Shown here: positions 16,396 to 24,976 of the stretch, one piece after another
Position numbering within the stretch: position 1 is the stretch's first letter
Layout of the letters: each line of letters begins with the position of its first letter
Assembly (NCBI GenBank): GCA_943327105.2
Contig: CALPVV020000015.1
Location: 1 to 34,655 of the forward strand
Direction of reading: 5' to 3'
Length of the DNA stretch: 34,655 nt
From: Nitrosovibrio sp. Nv4
GTDB taxonomy: Bacteria; Bdellovibrionota; UBA1018; CAIMNF01
Notes under the pieces: model-generated
What the model was told of the DNA's origin: nothing
Database searches by the model: none
Seen by the model: only the letters and a program-made list of their open reading frames with translations
Translations under genes and position numbers: made by a program

Positions 16396-16768
16396 TCCAC
16401 TTCAGACGGGCAATCGCTGGCCAGCAATGGCGGGAGGAAAGTCCGGGCTCCATAAAGTCGAGGTACCGGCTAACGGCCGGGGAGTCTTTTGTAATGAAAG
16501 ATTCACGGAAAGTGCCACAGAAAATATACCGCTTTTCGAAGCAAGGGTGAAAAGGCGAGGTAAGAGCTCACCGCTTTTCGAGCGATCGAAAAGGCACGGA
16601 AAACCCTACCTGGAGCAAGACCAAATAGGAAGGAAGAGCTGACTTTGCTCGTTATACCTTCGGGTTGGTTGCTGATGAACGATGCCAGTAATGGCACGTC
16701 TAGACGAATGATTGCCTCCATTTGCGCAAGCAGATGAAGACAGGACCCGGCTTACAGTCTGGAGTGGA
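16396..16768 (+). ncRNA. rnpB: RNase P RNA (bacterial M1-type ribozyme)
   Basis: This is the catalytic RNA that trims tRNA 5' leaders. The strongly conserved 5' core GGGAGGAAAGTCCGGGCTCC is present near 16430, and the conserved 3' core AAGACAGGACCCGGCTTACAG near 16736; these form the P4 pseudoknot region. The ends pair as helix P1: CCACTTCAGAC at 16397-16407 with GTCTGGAGTGG at 16757-16767 (one G-U pair). The length, about 373 nucleotides, is normal for A-type RNA. Seven T residues follow directly (16769-16775), so P1 plus the T run may also terminate transcription. The 105-residue ORF at 16325-16642 is not a gene. The 3' 17 bases overlap the end of the convergent HD-GYP-like gene. Confidence 0.95.
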
Positions 16769-18089
16769 TTTTTTTAAATGCGTCTACCATTGCTTCCGAA
16801 TAATGAGGGAAAATGGTTCTTTCGATTTCTGGATACGCATCTTTTTGATTCGAATACTTACTAGAGACATCAAAGCAGGCATTGATCAGGCTTAAAATTT
16901 CAGCCATCGGATGCAGTTGAGTTCCGCCGGTATGGTTTGGAAAACCGGTGCGATCTTTGCGCTCATGATGCTGTCGCAAAACTTGAAGGGTGACTTGAGG
17001 GACATCAGTTTGGTGAGAAATGATGTCGGCACTCAGGATGGGGTGTCTCAAGTAATACTTGAATTCGTTTTCACTGAGGGACTCGAGTTTTCGCTCGGTT
17101 AGATTGCCGAATGGAGTGTTATAAAGAGAAATATCCTGTAATACGCTCGCAATGCCAAGGATTTCAAGTGTGGTTCTTTTTTCAAATTTAAGTTGTTGGC
17201 AAATTAGAATTGAAAGCGAGGCGCAGAAAAGTGAGCGATCGCTGGTGAGAGCCTTATTGATCAAACGAAGTAAAGACCCGTTTTCGGTATTGATGTTGTT
17301 GATCAATCGTTGAAGATCGCTAAGCAGTGTTCTTGCAAAATCCAGCACAGGGTCAGTAGGGCCGGAATTCTTAATCTTGCTGAGCAGCTGTTTTGACTTT
17401 GCCATGACTTCGGCAGTCTTCCAGCTGTCTGGAAAATCCTTGTTTTCGATCATGCCAGCCAGTGTTTCTTTAAGGGTTTTTTGCTGACGAGCAAGGAGCT
17501 CGGATTGGATATAGAGAAACTCGATTTTTTCAGCGAGATTTTCAATATATTTGTGAGCGATTAGAGCGTCTTTTTCGGCAAAAAGGCTCATTTTTCCTTC
17601 GGTATTTTGAATGTATAGATCACAGGGAAAGCGCTCACCCGAAAAAAAGTCTGAAATCGGAACCGCTGTAAAATTGAGAAGTTCTTGTTCGGGGCGAGGT
17701 TTTTTTCTTTTGATTCTAACCGGGTTAGGCGTGTTTGGCTTCAAGTTGGCAACCAGGGTCTCGTAAGACTCGGTTCCGGCAAAGTAACCTTTTATGAATG
17801 TATTGTTTTGAATTCTTTTTGCTGAATCATTATTGGTAAGAAGGGTTTTTTCGAATAGAAATACAGGTATTGCTGGACGATAATTCATTGTGATTTCAAG
17901 AAATTCAAATGTTGAAAATGAAGTATTGTCCGGACAGAGGAATATTCCTGAAATATCTTCTTCATGATTTGCAACCCAGCGAAGCGCTTCAACGAGCGAT
18001 TGGGTCACTCTCGCATTTCCGCCGGACTCTTTTGAGATCCTGTTCAAAACATCTGAATCGTGATGAATGAATACCGGATGACTGTTCAT
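16752..18089 (-). CDS. Degenerate HD-GYP protein with pseudo-receiver N-terminus (copy B)
   Basis: The 445-residue protein is a paralogue of the gene just upstream. Residues 1-120 look like a receiver domain (HPVFIHHDSDVLNRISKESGG...FEFLEITMNYRPAIPVFLFE), but the expected phospho-Asp strand reads GIFLCPDN, so phosphorylation is doubtful. After a helical middle region the C-terminal third is HD-GYP-like: ASVLQDISLY where the family has LLHDIGK (metal-binding His replaced by Gln), HPILSADII, and HHERKDRTGFP where the family has HHExxDGxGYP. HD-GYP enzymes cleave cyclic-di-GMP; the lost His suggests a binder or regulator instead, but that is inference. It follows copy A by 34 bp. Its last codons overlap the 3' end of rnpB. 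Confidence 0.85.
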   Translation of the reverse strand: MNSHPVFIHHDSDVLNRISKESGGNARVTQSLVEALRWVANHEEDISGIFLCPDNTSFSTFEFLEITMNYRPAIPVFLFEKTLLTNNDSAKRIQNNTFIKGYFAGTESYETLVANLKPNTPNPVRIKRKKPRPEQELLNFTAVPISDFFSGERFPCDLYIQNTEGKMSLFAEKDALIAHKYIENLAEKIEFLYIQSELLARQQKTLKETLAGMIENKDFPDSWKTAEVMAKSKQLLSKIKNSGPTDPVLDFARTLLSDLQRLINNINTENGSLLRLINKALTSDRSLFCASLSILICQQLKFEKRTTLEILGIASVLQDISLYNTPFGNLTERKLESLSENEFKYYLRHPILSADIISHQTDVPQVTLQVLRQHHERKDRTGFPNHTGGTQLHPMAEILSLINACFDVSSKYSNQKDAYPEIERTIFPHYSEAMVDAFKKIHSRL

Positions 18090-18123
18090 TTAGATCTTCC
18101 CTGAATAGAATTCATTTGTTGAA

Positions 18124-19458
18124 TCAGGCAGCGGCTTTCATGTTGCTGCGAAACTGAATTCCTTTATAGGATAGCACGATCCGGTCGGAGTAGTGTCTGT
18201 AAATTTCATTCTCGTCTTCTAGTGTTTGGGGGTTTTTATCAATAATGTCATTAATCAGACTCAAGACTTCTGCCATCGGGTGTAGTTGCATTCCCCCGAT
18301 TTTTCTTGGAAAGCCGCTTCTGTCTTTGCGCTCATGATGTTGTCTGATCACTTGCAAGGTGACCGCTGGGATGCTGGTGTTTTCGGCAAGAATATCGGCG
18401 CTGAGTGTCGGATGATTGAGGTAGTACTCATTCTCTTGTGGTGTCATTTTATTGATGTCAGTTTTACTCAGGTCGCCAAAAGGCGAGTTGTAAAGTGCGA
18501 TATCTTGAAAAAAGCTTGCGAGCCCCAGTATTTCTTCTATGGCATTTTTTTCATATTTGAGTGATTTGCACATCAGAATGGAAAGGGTTGCGCAAGCAAT
18601 GTTGCGATCACAATTGTGTGCCTGTTCGATAAACCGATTTAACTTTTCTGAATCATTAATCGCCTGAAGTTGTCCAACCAGGTGGAACACCTCGCCAAGG
18701 ATTTCGTGAGAACTGCTTACTGCAGCGTCAGAAAGATTGGTTGATTGAAGGCACTGAAGTAGGGTTTTGGCTTTGTAGAGAGTTTCCGCAGCTTTCCAGG
18801 AAATTGGAAAATGACTGGAGAACACCATTTCTTTTTGTGTCTGCCTGATCTTTGTTTTGATTTCAATGATGTTAGATTCCCGGATGAAGAAATGAATCAT
18901 GCTACCGATGGCTTCAAAAAGTTTCGGTTTGATGATGCTTCCTGCGGTAGCAAAGAGGGTGAGGCTGCCGGTGTCGTCTTCAAGAAAGACGTCGAAAGCG
19001 AATATTTCGTGATGAATAAAATCGACACTAGGAACACAGACAAATCCTGGATGGTTGCTGCTTTTAACCGTTCGATTGATTGATTTAGGGGCGAGTCGAG
19101 AGGGTTTGCATCCGGTTTTTGCATTCAGTTCATCAAAGGCTTCATCACCTCGAAAGGTACGACGGATGTGGTGTTTCGCAAGTAATTCTGTTGCTTCCGG
19201 ACTGGACATTTCAGATTCGCTATCAATAAAAAAAACAGGAGTTGCTGGCCGGTGCGTTACGGCAAGCTCAAGAAACTTAAGTGCGCTGAAGCTGGGGTCG
19301 TTCGGATTCAGAAAGATTGCTTTGAAAGAATTGTTTGGGTTACTGATCAATTCTGCACCGTGAAATAATGACTCTGCGATCACCGTTTCAGATCCGCACT
19401 CCTTGCCGATTCGGTTAATAAAATGTGAATCGTTCGTAATGAACAACAAATGGCCCAT
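18124..19458 (-). CDS. Degenerate HD-GYP protein with pseudo-receiver N-terminus (copy A)
   Basis: It shares the architecture and most motifs of the next gene: N-terminal MGHLLFITNDSHFINRIGKECGS, pseudo-receiver strand AIFLNPND, then SFFQDIALY (His of the HD pair replaced by Gln), HPTLSADIL and HHERKDRSGFP. I choose the ATG at 19458 instead of the ORF-track start at 19530. It aligns with the start of copy B, and a promoter (TTGATG, 17 bp, TATAAT) ends six bases before this ATG, which would make the message leaderless. If the longer form is used, it adds 24 residues. The gene diverges from speA and reads into copy B. Confidence 0.83.
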   Translation of the reverse strand: MGHLLFITNDSHFINRIGKECGSETVIAESLFHGAELISNPNNSFKAIFLNPNDPSFSALKFLELAVTHRPATPVFFIDSESEMSSPEATELLAKHHIRRTFRGDEAFDELNAKTGCKPSRLAPKSINRTVKSSNHPGFVCVPSVDFIHHEIFAFDVFLEDDTGSLTLFATAGSIIKPKLFEAIGSMIHFFIRESNIIEIKTKIRQTQKEMVFSSHFPISWKAAETLYKAKTLLQCLQSTNLSDAAVSSSHEILGEVFHLVGQLQAINDSEKLNRFIEQAHNCDRNIACATLSILMCKSLKYEKNAIEEILGLASFFQDIALYNSPFGDLSKTDINKMTPQENEYYLNHPTLSADILAENTSIPAVTLQVIRQHHERKDRSGFPRKIGGMQLHPMAEVLSLINDIIDKNPQTLEDENEIYRHYSDRIVLSYKGIQFRSNMKAAA

Positions 19459-19464
19459 GCAATT

Positions 19465-19493
19465 ATTATAGCGTCTTAATAGTTGATCATCAA
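19465..19493 (-). promoter_or_regulatory. Promoter for the HD-GYP pair, placed for a leaderless start
   Basis: On the minus strand TTGATG is followed after 17 bp by a perfect TATAAT. The next bases are AATTGC and then the ATG at 19458. Transcription would start at or next to that ATG, and no ribosome-binding site precedes it. Confidence 0.55.
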
Positions 19494-19567
19494 GCTCAAC
19501 AAGATTAAATGATCTTAGTTTAATATTCATTTAGTCAACATTTATCCATGGTCGTAGGGGTTAGGTC

Positions 19568-21574
19568 ATGTTATTAAAAAAGCCTATGAAACCATGGGGT
19601 GTGTCCGATTCGCTTAAGCAGTATCACGTTGAAAACTGGGGTGACCAGTACTTCAATATTAATCCAGGTGGAAACCTGACTGTCCATCCAAGACAAGGTC
19701 TTGGACCAGGCATTGACTTGATGAAAGTTGTTGCTGAAGCATCTGATTTGAATTTACAGATGCCTTTGCTCATTCGTTTTCAAGACATCATTCGTCACCG
19801 CGTGATTCAGCTGAATGAAGCCTTCAGAAAAGCGATTCAAGAAAACAACTACGCTGGTAAATACCAAGGCGTTTATCCGATCAAAGTAAATCAGATGCGC
19901 GAAGTGGTTGAAGAAGTTGTAGATGCAGGCCGTGAATACAACTACGGGCTCGAGGCTGGTTCTAAGGCTGAACTTGTAGCTGTTATCGCTCAAGACCTTC
20001 CTTCTGAAACATTGATTATCGTCAATGGCTACAAAGATTATTCCGTACTCAAGCTTGCCCTCATGGGTGTGAAACTTGGTAAAAAAGTTTTGATCGTGAT
20101 CGAAAAACTTTCTGAAGTTCAGCAAGTCGTTCAGATCGCTAAAGAACTTGGTGTGAAGCCTTTGCTTGGAATGCGTTGTAAATTGCATTCAAAAGGTTCT
20201 GGTAAATGGGAGTCTTCCGGCGGAGAGCTTGCAAAATTCGGACTGACTACCCCCGAAATGCTTTATACCGTGAACTACCTCAAGTCTGAAGGGTTTCCAG
20301 ATGCAGTCAAATTGCTGCATTTTCATATCGGGTCACAAGTCACGAATATTCGTACCATCAAGGAAGCGTTGAAAGAGGCGACTCGTTTCTACGCAGAGTT
20401 GATCAAGATGGGTGTGAAGCTCGAGTATCTTGATGTTGGTGGCGGCTTGGGTGTTGACTACGACGGATCTCAAACCGATTTCGAAAGTTCAATCAATTAC
20501 ACTCTTCAGGAATATTGTTCAGACGTGGTTTATTCGATTCAAGAAATCTGTGCCGATGAAAAGGTTCCAGTTCCAACCATTGTTTCAGAAAGTGGTCGTG
20601 CGATTGCAGCCCATCACTCGGTATTGATCGTGAATGTTTTTGGTTCGATTGAAGTCGGCAATACGCCGATGGATCTGACTGAGCCGAAAAACGGTGAAGA
20701 AGAGCACAATGTGATCAAGGAAATGCGATATGCATTCCAAAATATCAATTATAAAAACGTGATGGAGACTTTGAACGAGGCACTTCAGAGAAAAGAAGAA
20801 GCACTCAGCATGTTCAAGCTTGGTCTGCTCAATCTTGAAGAGCGCGCCAAGGTAGAGCATTTGTTCTGGCAAGTTTGTCGAAAGGCATCTCAGTGGGCAT
20901 CTGAATTGCGCCACATTCCTGAAGAGCTTGAAAAAGTTCAGAAGTCACTTGCAGATCAATATCTCTGTAACTTCTCCATTTTCCAATCCATGCCCGATCA
21001 TTGGGCGATTCAGCAGTTGTTCCCGGTAATGCCGATTCATCGACTGGATGAAGAACCGTCCCGCAATGCAACCTTGGTTGATATCACTTGCGATTCGGAC
21101 GGCAAAGTGAACAAGTTCATCGACCTTCGTGATGTGAAAGACATGATCAAACTTCACCCGTTGAAAGAGGGCGAACCGTACTATATCGGATTCTTCCTCA
21201 CTGGTGCCTATCAAGACATCATGGGTGATCTTCATAACCTTTTTGGAAAAGTGAATGAAGTGCACGTGTTCCTCGATGAGACAGAGCCGGGCGGATACTA
21301 TATCGAAGAAGTGATTCGCGGTAACAGCATTGCCAGTGTTTTGCAGTGGATTCAGTATTCACCAGAGCATCTTGAACAAGAAATCAAGCAACTCATTGAT
21401 CGCAATGTTCGTGAATCGGTGATCAAGCCAAGAGAGGGTGTTGATCTTCAGAATTTCTACGAGCAAGTGTTGCGTGGTTATACCTATATCGATTCACTCA
21501 AGCCAAATCTCAATCACAAATATTCACAGCTGACGGAAGAACAGATCGGCCGTGGATCGGAGTTCACGCAATGA
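19568..21574 (+). CDS. speA: Biosynthetic arginine decarboxylase
   Basis: This PLP enzyme of the alanine-racemase fold type converts arginine to agmatine, the first step of putrescine synthesis by the agmatine route. The 668-residue length is typical of SpeA, not of the shorter lysine/ornithine enzymes. The N-terminus reads YHVENWGDQYFNINPGGNLTVHP, a SpeA hallmark, and the PLP lysine is in GVYPIKVNQMREVVEE. The phosphate-binding region HFHIGSQVTNI and LDVGGGLGVDYDGS are present, as is the C-terminal PLFQ-like FPVMPIHRLDEEP segment. It is divergent from the HD-GYP pair. Its stop overlaps the hpd start by 4 bp. The agmatinase-like gene at the left edge would use its product. Confidence 0.96.
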   Translation: MLLKKPMKPWGVSDSLKQYHVENWGDQYFNINPGGNLTVHPRQGLGPGIDLMKVVAEASDLNLQMPLLIRFQDIIRHRVIQLNEAFRKAIQENNYAGKYQGVYPIKVNQMREVVEEVVDAGREYNYGLEAGSKAELVAVIAQDLPSETLIIVNGYKDYSVLKLALMGVKLGKKVLIVIEKLSEVQQVVQIAKELGVKPLLGMRCKLHSKGSGKWESSGGELAKFGLTTPEMLYTVNYLKSEGFPDAVKLLHFHIGSQVTNIRTIKEALKEATRFYAELIKMGVKLEYLDVGGGLGVDYDGSQTDFESSINYTLQEYCSDVVYSIQEICADEKVPVPTIVSESGRAIAAHHSVLIVNVFGSIEVGNTPMDLTEPKNGEEEHNVIKEMRYAFQNINYKNVMETLNEALQRKEEALSMFKLGLLNLEERAKVEHLFWQVCRKASQWASELRHIPEELEKVQKSLADQYLCNFSIFQSMPDHWAIQQLFPVMPIHRLDEEPSRNATLVDITCDSDGKVNKFIDLRDVKDMIKLHPLKEGEPYYIGFFLTGAYQDIMGDLHNLFGKVNEVHVFLDETEPGGYYIEEVIRGNSIASVLQWIQYSPEHLEQEIKQLIDRNVRESVIKPREGVDLQNFYEQVLRGYTYIDSLKPNLNHKYSQLTEEQIGRGSEFTQ

Positions 21575-22656
21575 AGTTTTGTAGCGAAGGTTTTGACCAC
21601 GTAGAGTTCACCGTAGCTGACCCGGCACCACATGTAAAAATGTGGAAAGACATGGGGTTTGAAGTTGTGGCCGATGTGAAAATCGCATCAAAAGGAGCCC
21701 ATCAGACTGTTTTGGCCCAAGGGATGGTTCGTTTGGTGATTACCTCTTTCGACCAATCACCGGAAGCGCAAAAACAAGAAGCTTATCGATTCCTGAAATC
21801 TCATGGTGATGGAATTTGTGTTCTTGGTGCTGAAGTTGAAGATGTGAAGCAGACCTATGATGAAGTGGTTGGCCGTGGAGCCCGCTCTGCAATGGCGCCA
21901 CAAACTTTTGAGTCACCCGAAGGCGTCGTGACCATTGCTGAAGTATTCACACCAGCTGATTTTCGTTATCGTTTTGTTTCCCGTAAGAATACGGGTGATG
22001 AAACCAAATCAGCTTTGTTTCTTGATGAATTGAAAGTCGATCGCATGAAGAGCCCGTCTCCGACCGGCGTTTACCGCATCGATCACTTGACCAACAACAT
22101 TGACATGGGTCAGTTCGAGACTTGGCTCAATTTCTACACCAAGGTTTTTGATTTCAAGGCGGTACGTCGCTTTAATATCAAGACGGGCCGAACCGGCCTT
22201 CTTTCAGATGTGGTTCAATCTCAATGCGGCCGCATTAAAGTGCCTATCAATGAAGCAACTGAGAAAGAAAGCCAAGTTCAAGAGTTTGTTGATCGCTTCA
22301 AGGGTGCTGGAGTTCAGCATCTTGCATTTGCTACAACCGACATCATTGGTGGAATCACCAAATATCGTGAAAAAGGTTTCAAGTTTTTGGGTGTTCCTTC
22401 CACTTATTATGAAGTGGTTCCCACTCGTGTGCCGGGCGTGACTGAAGACCTTAAGGTTCTGGAGTCCCTTGGAATCCTTCTTGACGGAGAAGGTGGCGGA
22501 TACCTCATGCAGATCTTTTCTCAAGAGTTGGTGGGGCCATTCTTCCTAGAGTTGATTCAGCGTAAGGGCAATGATGGGTTCGGCGAAGGAAACTTTCGCG
22601 CATTGTTTGAAGCGATCGAGCGTGATCAGATTCTTCGCGGAGTCTTGAAGGCCTAA
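21571..22656 (+). CDS. hpd: 4-Hydroxyphenylpyruvate dioxygenase
   Basis: This non-heme iron enzyme converts 4-hydroxyphenylpyruvate to homogentisate using oxygen, in tyrosine breakdown or pigment formation. The 361-residue protein has two vicinal-oxygen-chelate halves. The iron ligands can be placed: His near 172 in YRIDHLTNNI, His in GVQHLAFATTDI and Glu in GPFFLELIQRKG. The C-terminal gate helix GFGEGNFRALFEAIERDQILRGVL is characteristic. Coupling to speA by an ATGA overlap and to pepP by 1 bp is an unusual neighbourhood; no homogentisate dioxygenase or other tyrosine genes are nearby, so its pathway partners lie elsewhere. Confidence 0.95.
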   Translation: MKFCSEGFDHVEFTVADPAPHVKMWKDMGFEVVADVKIASKGAHQTVLAQGMVRLVITSFDQSPEAQKQEAYRFLKSHGDGICVLGAEVEDVKQTYDEVVGRGARSAMAPQTFESPEGVVTIAEVFTPADFRYRFVSRKNTGDETKSALFLDELKVDRMKSPSPTGVYRIDHLTNNIDMGQFETWLNFYTKVFDFKAVRRFNIKTGRTGLLSDVVQSQCGRIKVPINEATEKESQVQEFVDRFKGAGVQHLAFATTDIIGGITKYREKGFKFLGVPSTYYEVVPTRVPGVTEDLKVLESLGILLDGEGGGYLMQIFSQELVGPFFLELIQRKGNDGFGEGNFRALFEAIERDQILRGVLKA

Positions 22657-23942
22657 TGCTCAAGCAATCGGTTTCACCGCGCTTCAAGGCAAGACGAACG
22701 GAGTTGATGAAAAAAGACTCCAACGCTTGTTTTGTCTTTTTTGGCGCTGAAGAGCTGATTCGCAATTACAGCGTTCATTTTCCGTTTCGACAGCATTCCA
22801 CTTTTCACTATTTAACGGGCTACGATGAGCCGGGTGCGGCTTTGGTGCTAGTCAATGGTGAGTCGCATCTGTTTGTACTTGAGAGAGATGAATCTCATGA
22901 GATTTGGGATGGAGAGCGCTACGGAGTGGATCGTGCTGCGAAGGTGTTCGATACTGATTTTTCCCATTCCATTCGAAAATTCAATCAGAAGCTTCCCGAG
23001 TTGTTGAGGGGGGCCGGTAAGGTTTACTACTTACTGAATGATCGCGAGTGCATTCATCCCGCTGATCGTGATCAGCGGGTGTTGAAGTTGATCTATGAAG
23101 CGATCCCGTTCAGGGGAAAAGGAAACCTTGGCAACTTGCCAGTACTTGATCCGACTCCGTTACTGGCAGATTTGCGTGTGTTGAAAGACTCTGAAGAGAT
23201 TGAGTTGATTCGCAAGGCGTGTTCAGTCAGTGCAAATGCGCATAAGCATTTGTTGAAAATTACGAAACCCGGAATGCTTGAGTCTGACCTTGAAACAGAG
23301 TTTCAGTATTTTGTTCGTAAGCACGGACTGATGCAGTTGGGGTATAACCCCATCGTTGCAGGCGGAATGAATGCAACGACTCTGCATTATGTTCGCAATA
23401 ATGAGATTTTAAAAGAAGGCCAAATGGTGTTGGTTGATGCGGGTGCTGAAAATGAACTCTATACCGCCGACATCACCCAGACTTTTCCGGTAGGGGTGAC
23501 TTTTTTTCAGGCCCAAAAAAATGTGTATGAAAAAGTCCTTGAAGTGAATCGTGAAATCATTCGATTGGCAAAACCAGGAGTGAGCTATCGAACGCTTCAT
23601 GATGAATCGGTGAAGATGCTCACCGAGGGACTAAAGTCTCTTGGTGTGGTGCTTTCAGGGCAAGAGTCATTTCGGACTTATTTTCCTCATGGTCTAGGTC
23701 ATTATCTCGGGCTTGATGTTCATGATGCTGGTATTTATCATGAGCAAGGTAAAGATTATGTGCTGAAGCCTGGAATGGTGATGACCAATGAGCCTGGGCT
23801 GTATTTCAGGGGTAATGAGACCGAGTATCAAGGGATTGGTGTAAGGATTGAAGACGATTTGCTGATCACCGAAAATGGCTGTGAGAACCTGACGCACGAA
23901 TTGCCAAGAACAGTAGAAGAAATTGAAGCATTAAAATCATGA
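22656..23942 (+). CDS. pepP: Xaa-Pro aminopeptidase (aminopeptidase P, M24B)
   Basis: This dimanganese peptidase removes an N-terminal residue preceding proline. The 428-residue length and two-domain layout match E. coli PepP: an N-terminal domain with the conserved HSTFHYLTGYDEPGAALV, then the pita-bread catalytic domain. Metal ligands are seen in LVDAGAENELYTADITQTFPV (two Asp), FPHGLGHYLGLDVHD (His), NEPGLYF (Glu) and IGVRIEDDLL (Glu), with the proton-shuttle His in LHYV. There is no signal peptide, so it is cytoplasmic. The start overlaps the hpd stop by 1 bp, and dusB begins 4 bp inside its end. Confidence 0.95.
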   Translation: MLKQSVSPRFKARRTELMKKDSNACFVFFGAEELIRNYSVHFPFRQHSTFHYLTGYDEPGAALVLVNGESHLFVLERDESHEIWDGERYGVDRAAKVFDTDFSHSIRKFNQKLPELLRGAGKVYYLLNDRECIHPADRDQRVLKLIYEAIPFRGKGNLGNLPVLDPTPLLADLRVLKDSEEIELIRKACSVSANAHKHLLKITKPGMLESDLETEFQYFVRKHGLMQLGYNPIVAGGMNATTLHYVRNNEILKEGQMVLVDAGAENELYTADITQTFPVGVTFFQAQKNVYEKVLEVNREIIRLAKPGVSYRTLHDESVKMLTEGLKSLGVVLSGQESFRTYFPHGLGHYLGLDVHDAGIYHEQGKDYVLKPGMVMTNEPGLYFRGNETEYQGIGVRIEDDLLITENGCENLTHELPRTVEEIEALKS

Positions 23943-24976
23943 GTGAATCATTATTTCCGCGTAAATTAGGCGCCATATCAGTAGAACACCCTTTCATTCT
24001 CGCTCCGATGGCTGGAATTACGAATTCACCGTTCCGACGCTTGATGCGTGAGTATGGCAGTTCGGTCATGATCAGTGAGTTGGTATCGGCAAATGGAATC
24101 GAATATGCCTCCGACCGCACGATCGAGTTATTGAAGTTTCATGAAAGTGAGCGTCCGCTCGGGTTACAGATTTTTGGTGAAGATGAGGAAAACCTCGTTA
24201 AAGCCTGCAAGTTTGTTGAAGAGCAAGGCGCTGATTTTGTTGATTTGAACCTTGGGTGTCCGGTTCCAAAAGTAGTCAAAAAAGGCGCGGGTTCTGCCAT
24301 GTGCCGTAATCCCCTCGGATTGGGTAAGATTCTTGAGGCAATGGTTAAATCGGTGAAGATTCCGGTCACCATCAAAATTAGAACCGGTTGGGATGCTCAC
24401 ACACGAAATGCGATTGAAGTGGTGCGTGTTGCAGCTGATGCCGGGGTGAACTGGGTCGCAATTCATGGACGGACTCGTGCTCAAGGATACAGTGGAGATG
24501 CCGATTGGGATTTTATCGGTGATGTTAAAGCGAAAAGTCCGTTACCGATAATTGGTAATGGTGATATTTGTACGCCCGATCAAGCGGTGATGCGATTCAA
24601 GAATTATGGAGTCGATGCGGTGATGATTGGTAGAGGCGCTCTTCGTAACCCATTTTTGTTCGAGCAGTCTGTTGCTTTATTGAATGGCCGGGAAATGCCA
24701 ATAGTGAATGCAGATCGTTTTCTTGAGCTATTTCGAAAACAGCGTAAATTTCTAAGCGAAACCTTCAATGAAAAGGGTGCGCTTTTGCATGCACGTAAGT
24801 TCTTGGCTTGGTACTCAAGTGGTTATCCGGGGTCTGCTGATTTCCGTAAAAAAGTTTTCCATATTCCAACCGAGCAAGAGCTTTGGGAAACTTCGGAAGT
24901 TTTCTTTTCGACCGCCATGCGTGGTCGAGACATGAGTTTTCTTGCTGAACCGTTCTTGATGGGAGGTCACGGCTAA
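23939..24976 (+). CDS. dusB: tRNA-dihydrouridine synthase, DusB-like
   Basis: This FMN enzyme reduces uridines in the tRNA D-loop. The 345-residue TIM barrel opens with ILAPMAGITNSPFRRLMREYG and carries VDLNLGCPVPKVVKKGAGSAMC, whose Cys is the catalytic acid, then IHGRTRAQGYSG and the FMN-phosphate segment VMIGRGALRNPFLF. The SELVSANGIEY segment and the conserved MAGITNSPFR fit DusB better than DusA or DusC. A four-base ATGA overlap joins it to pepP, and its stop shares one base with the next gene. No fis gene follows, unlike in enteric bacteria. Confidence 0.94.
   Translation: MSESLFPRKLGAISVEHPFILAPMAGITNSPFRRLMREYGSSVMISELVSANGIEYASDRTIELLKFHESERPLGLQIFGEDEENLVKACKFVEEQGADFVDLNLGCPVPKVVKKGAGSAMCRNPLGLGKILEAMVKSVKIPVTIKIRTGWDAHTRNAIEVVRVAADAGVNWVAIHGRTRAQGYSGDADWDFIGDVKAKSPLPIIGNGDICTPDQAVMRFKNYGVDAVMIGRGALRNPFLFEQSVALLNGREMPIVNADRFLELFRKQRKFLSETFNEKGALLHARKFLAWYSSGYPGSADFRKKVFHIPTEQELWETSEVFFSTAMRGRDMSFLAEPFLMGGHG

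Noticed and set aside
16325-16642. 105-residue ORF after the outer-membrane protein gene
   Set aside because: It lies largely inside the RNase P RNA, whose conserved core and P1 helix are clear.
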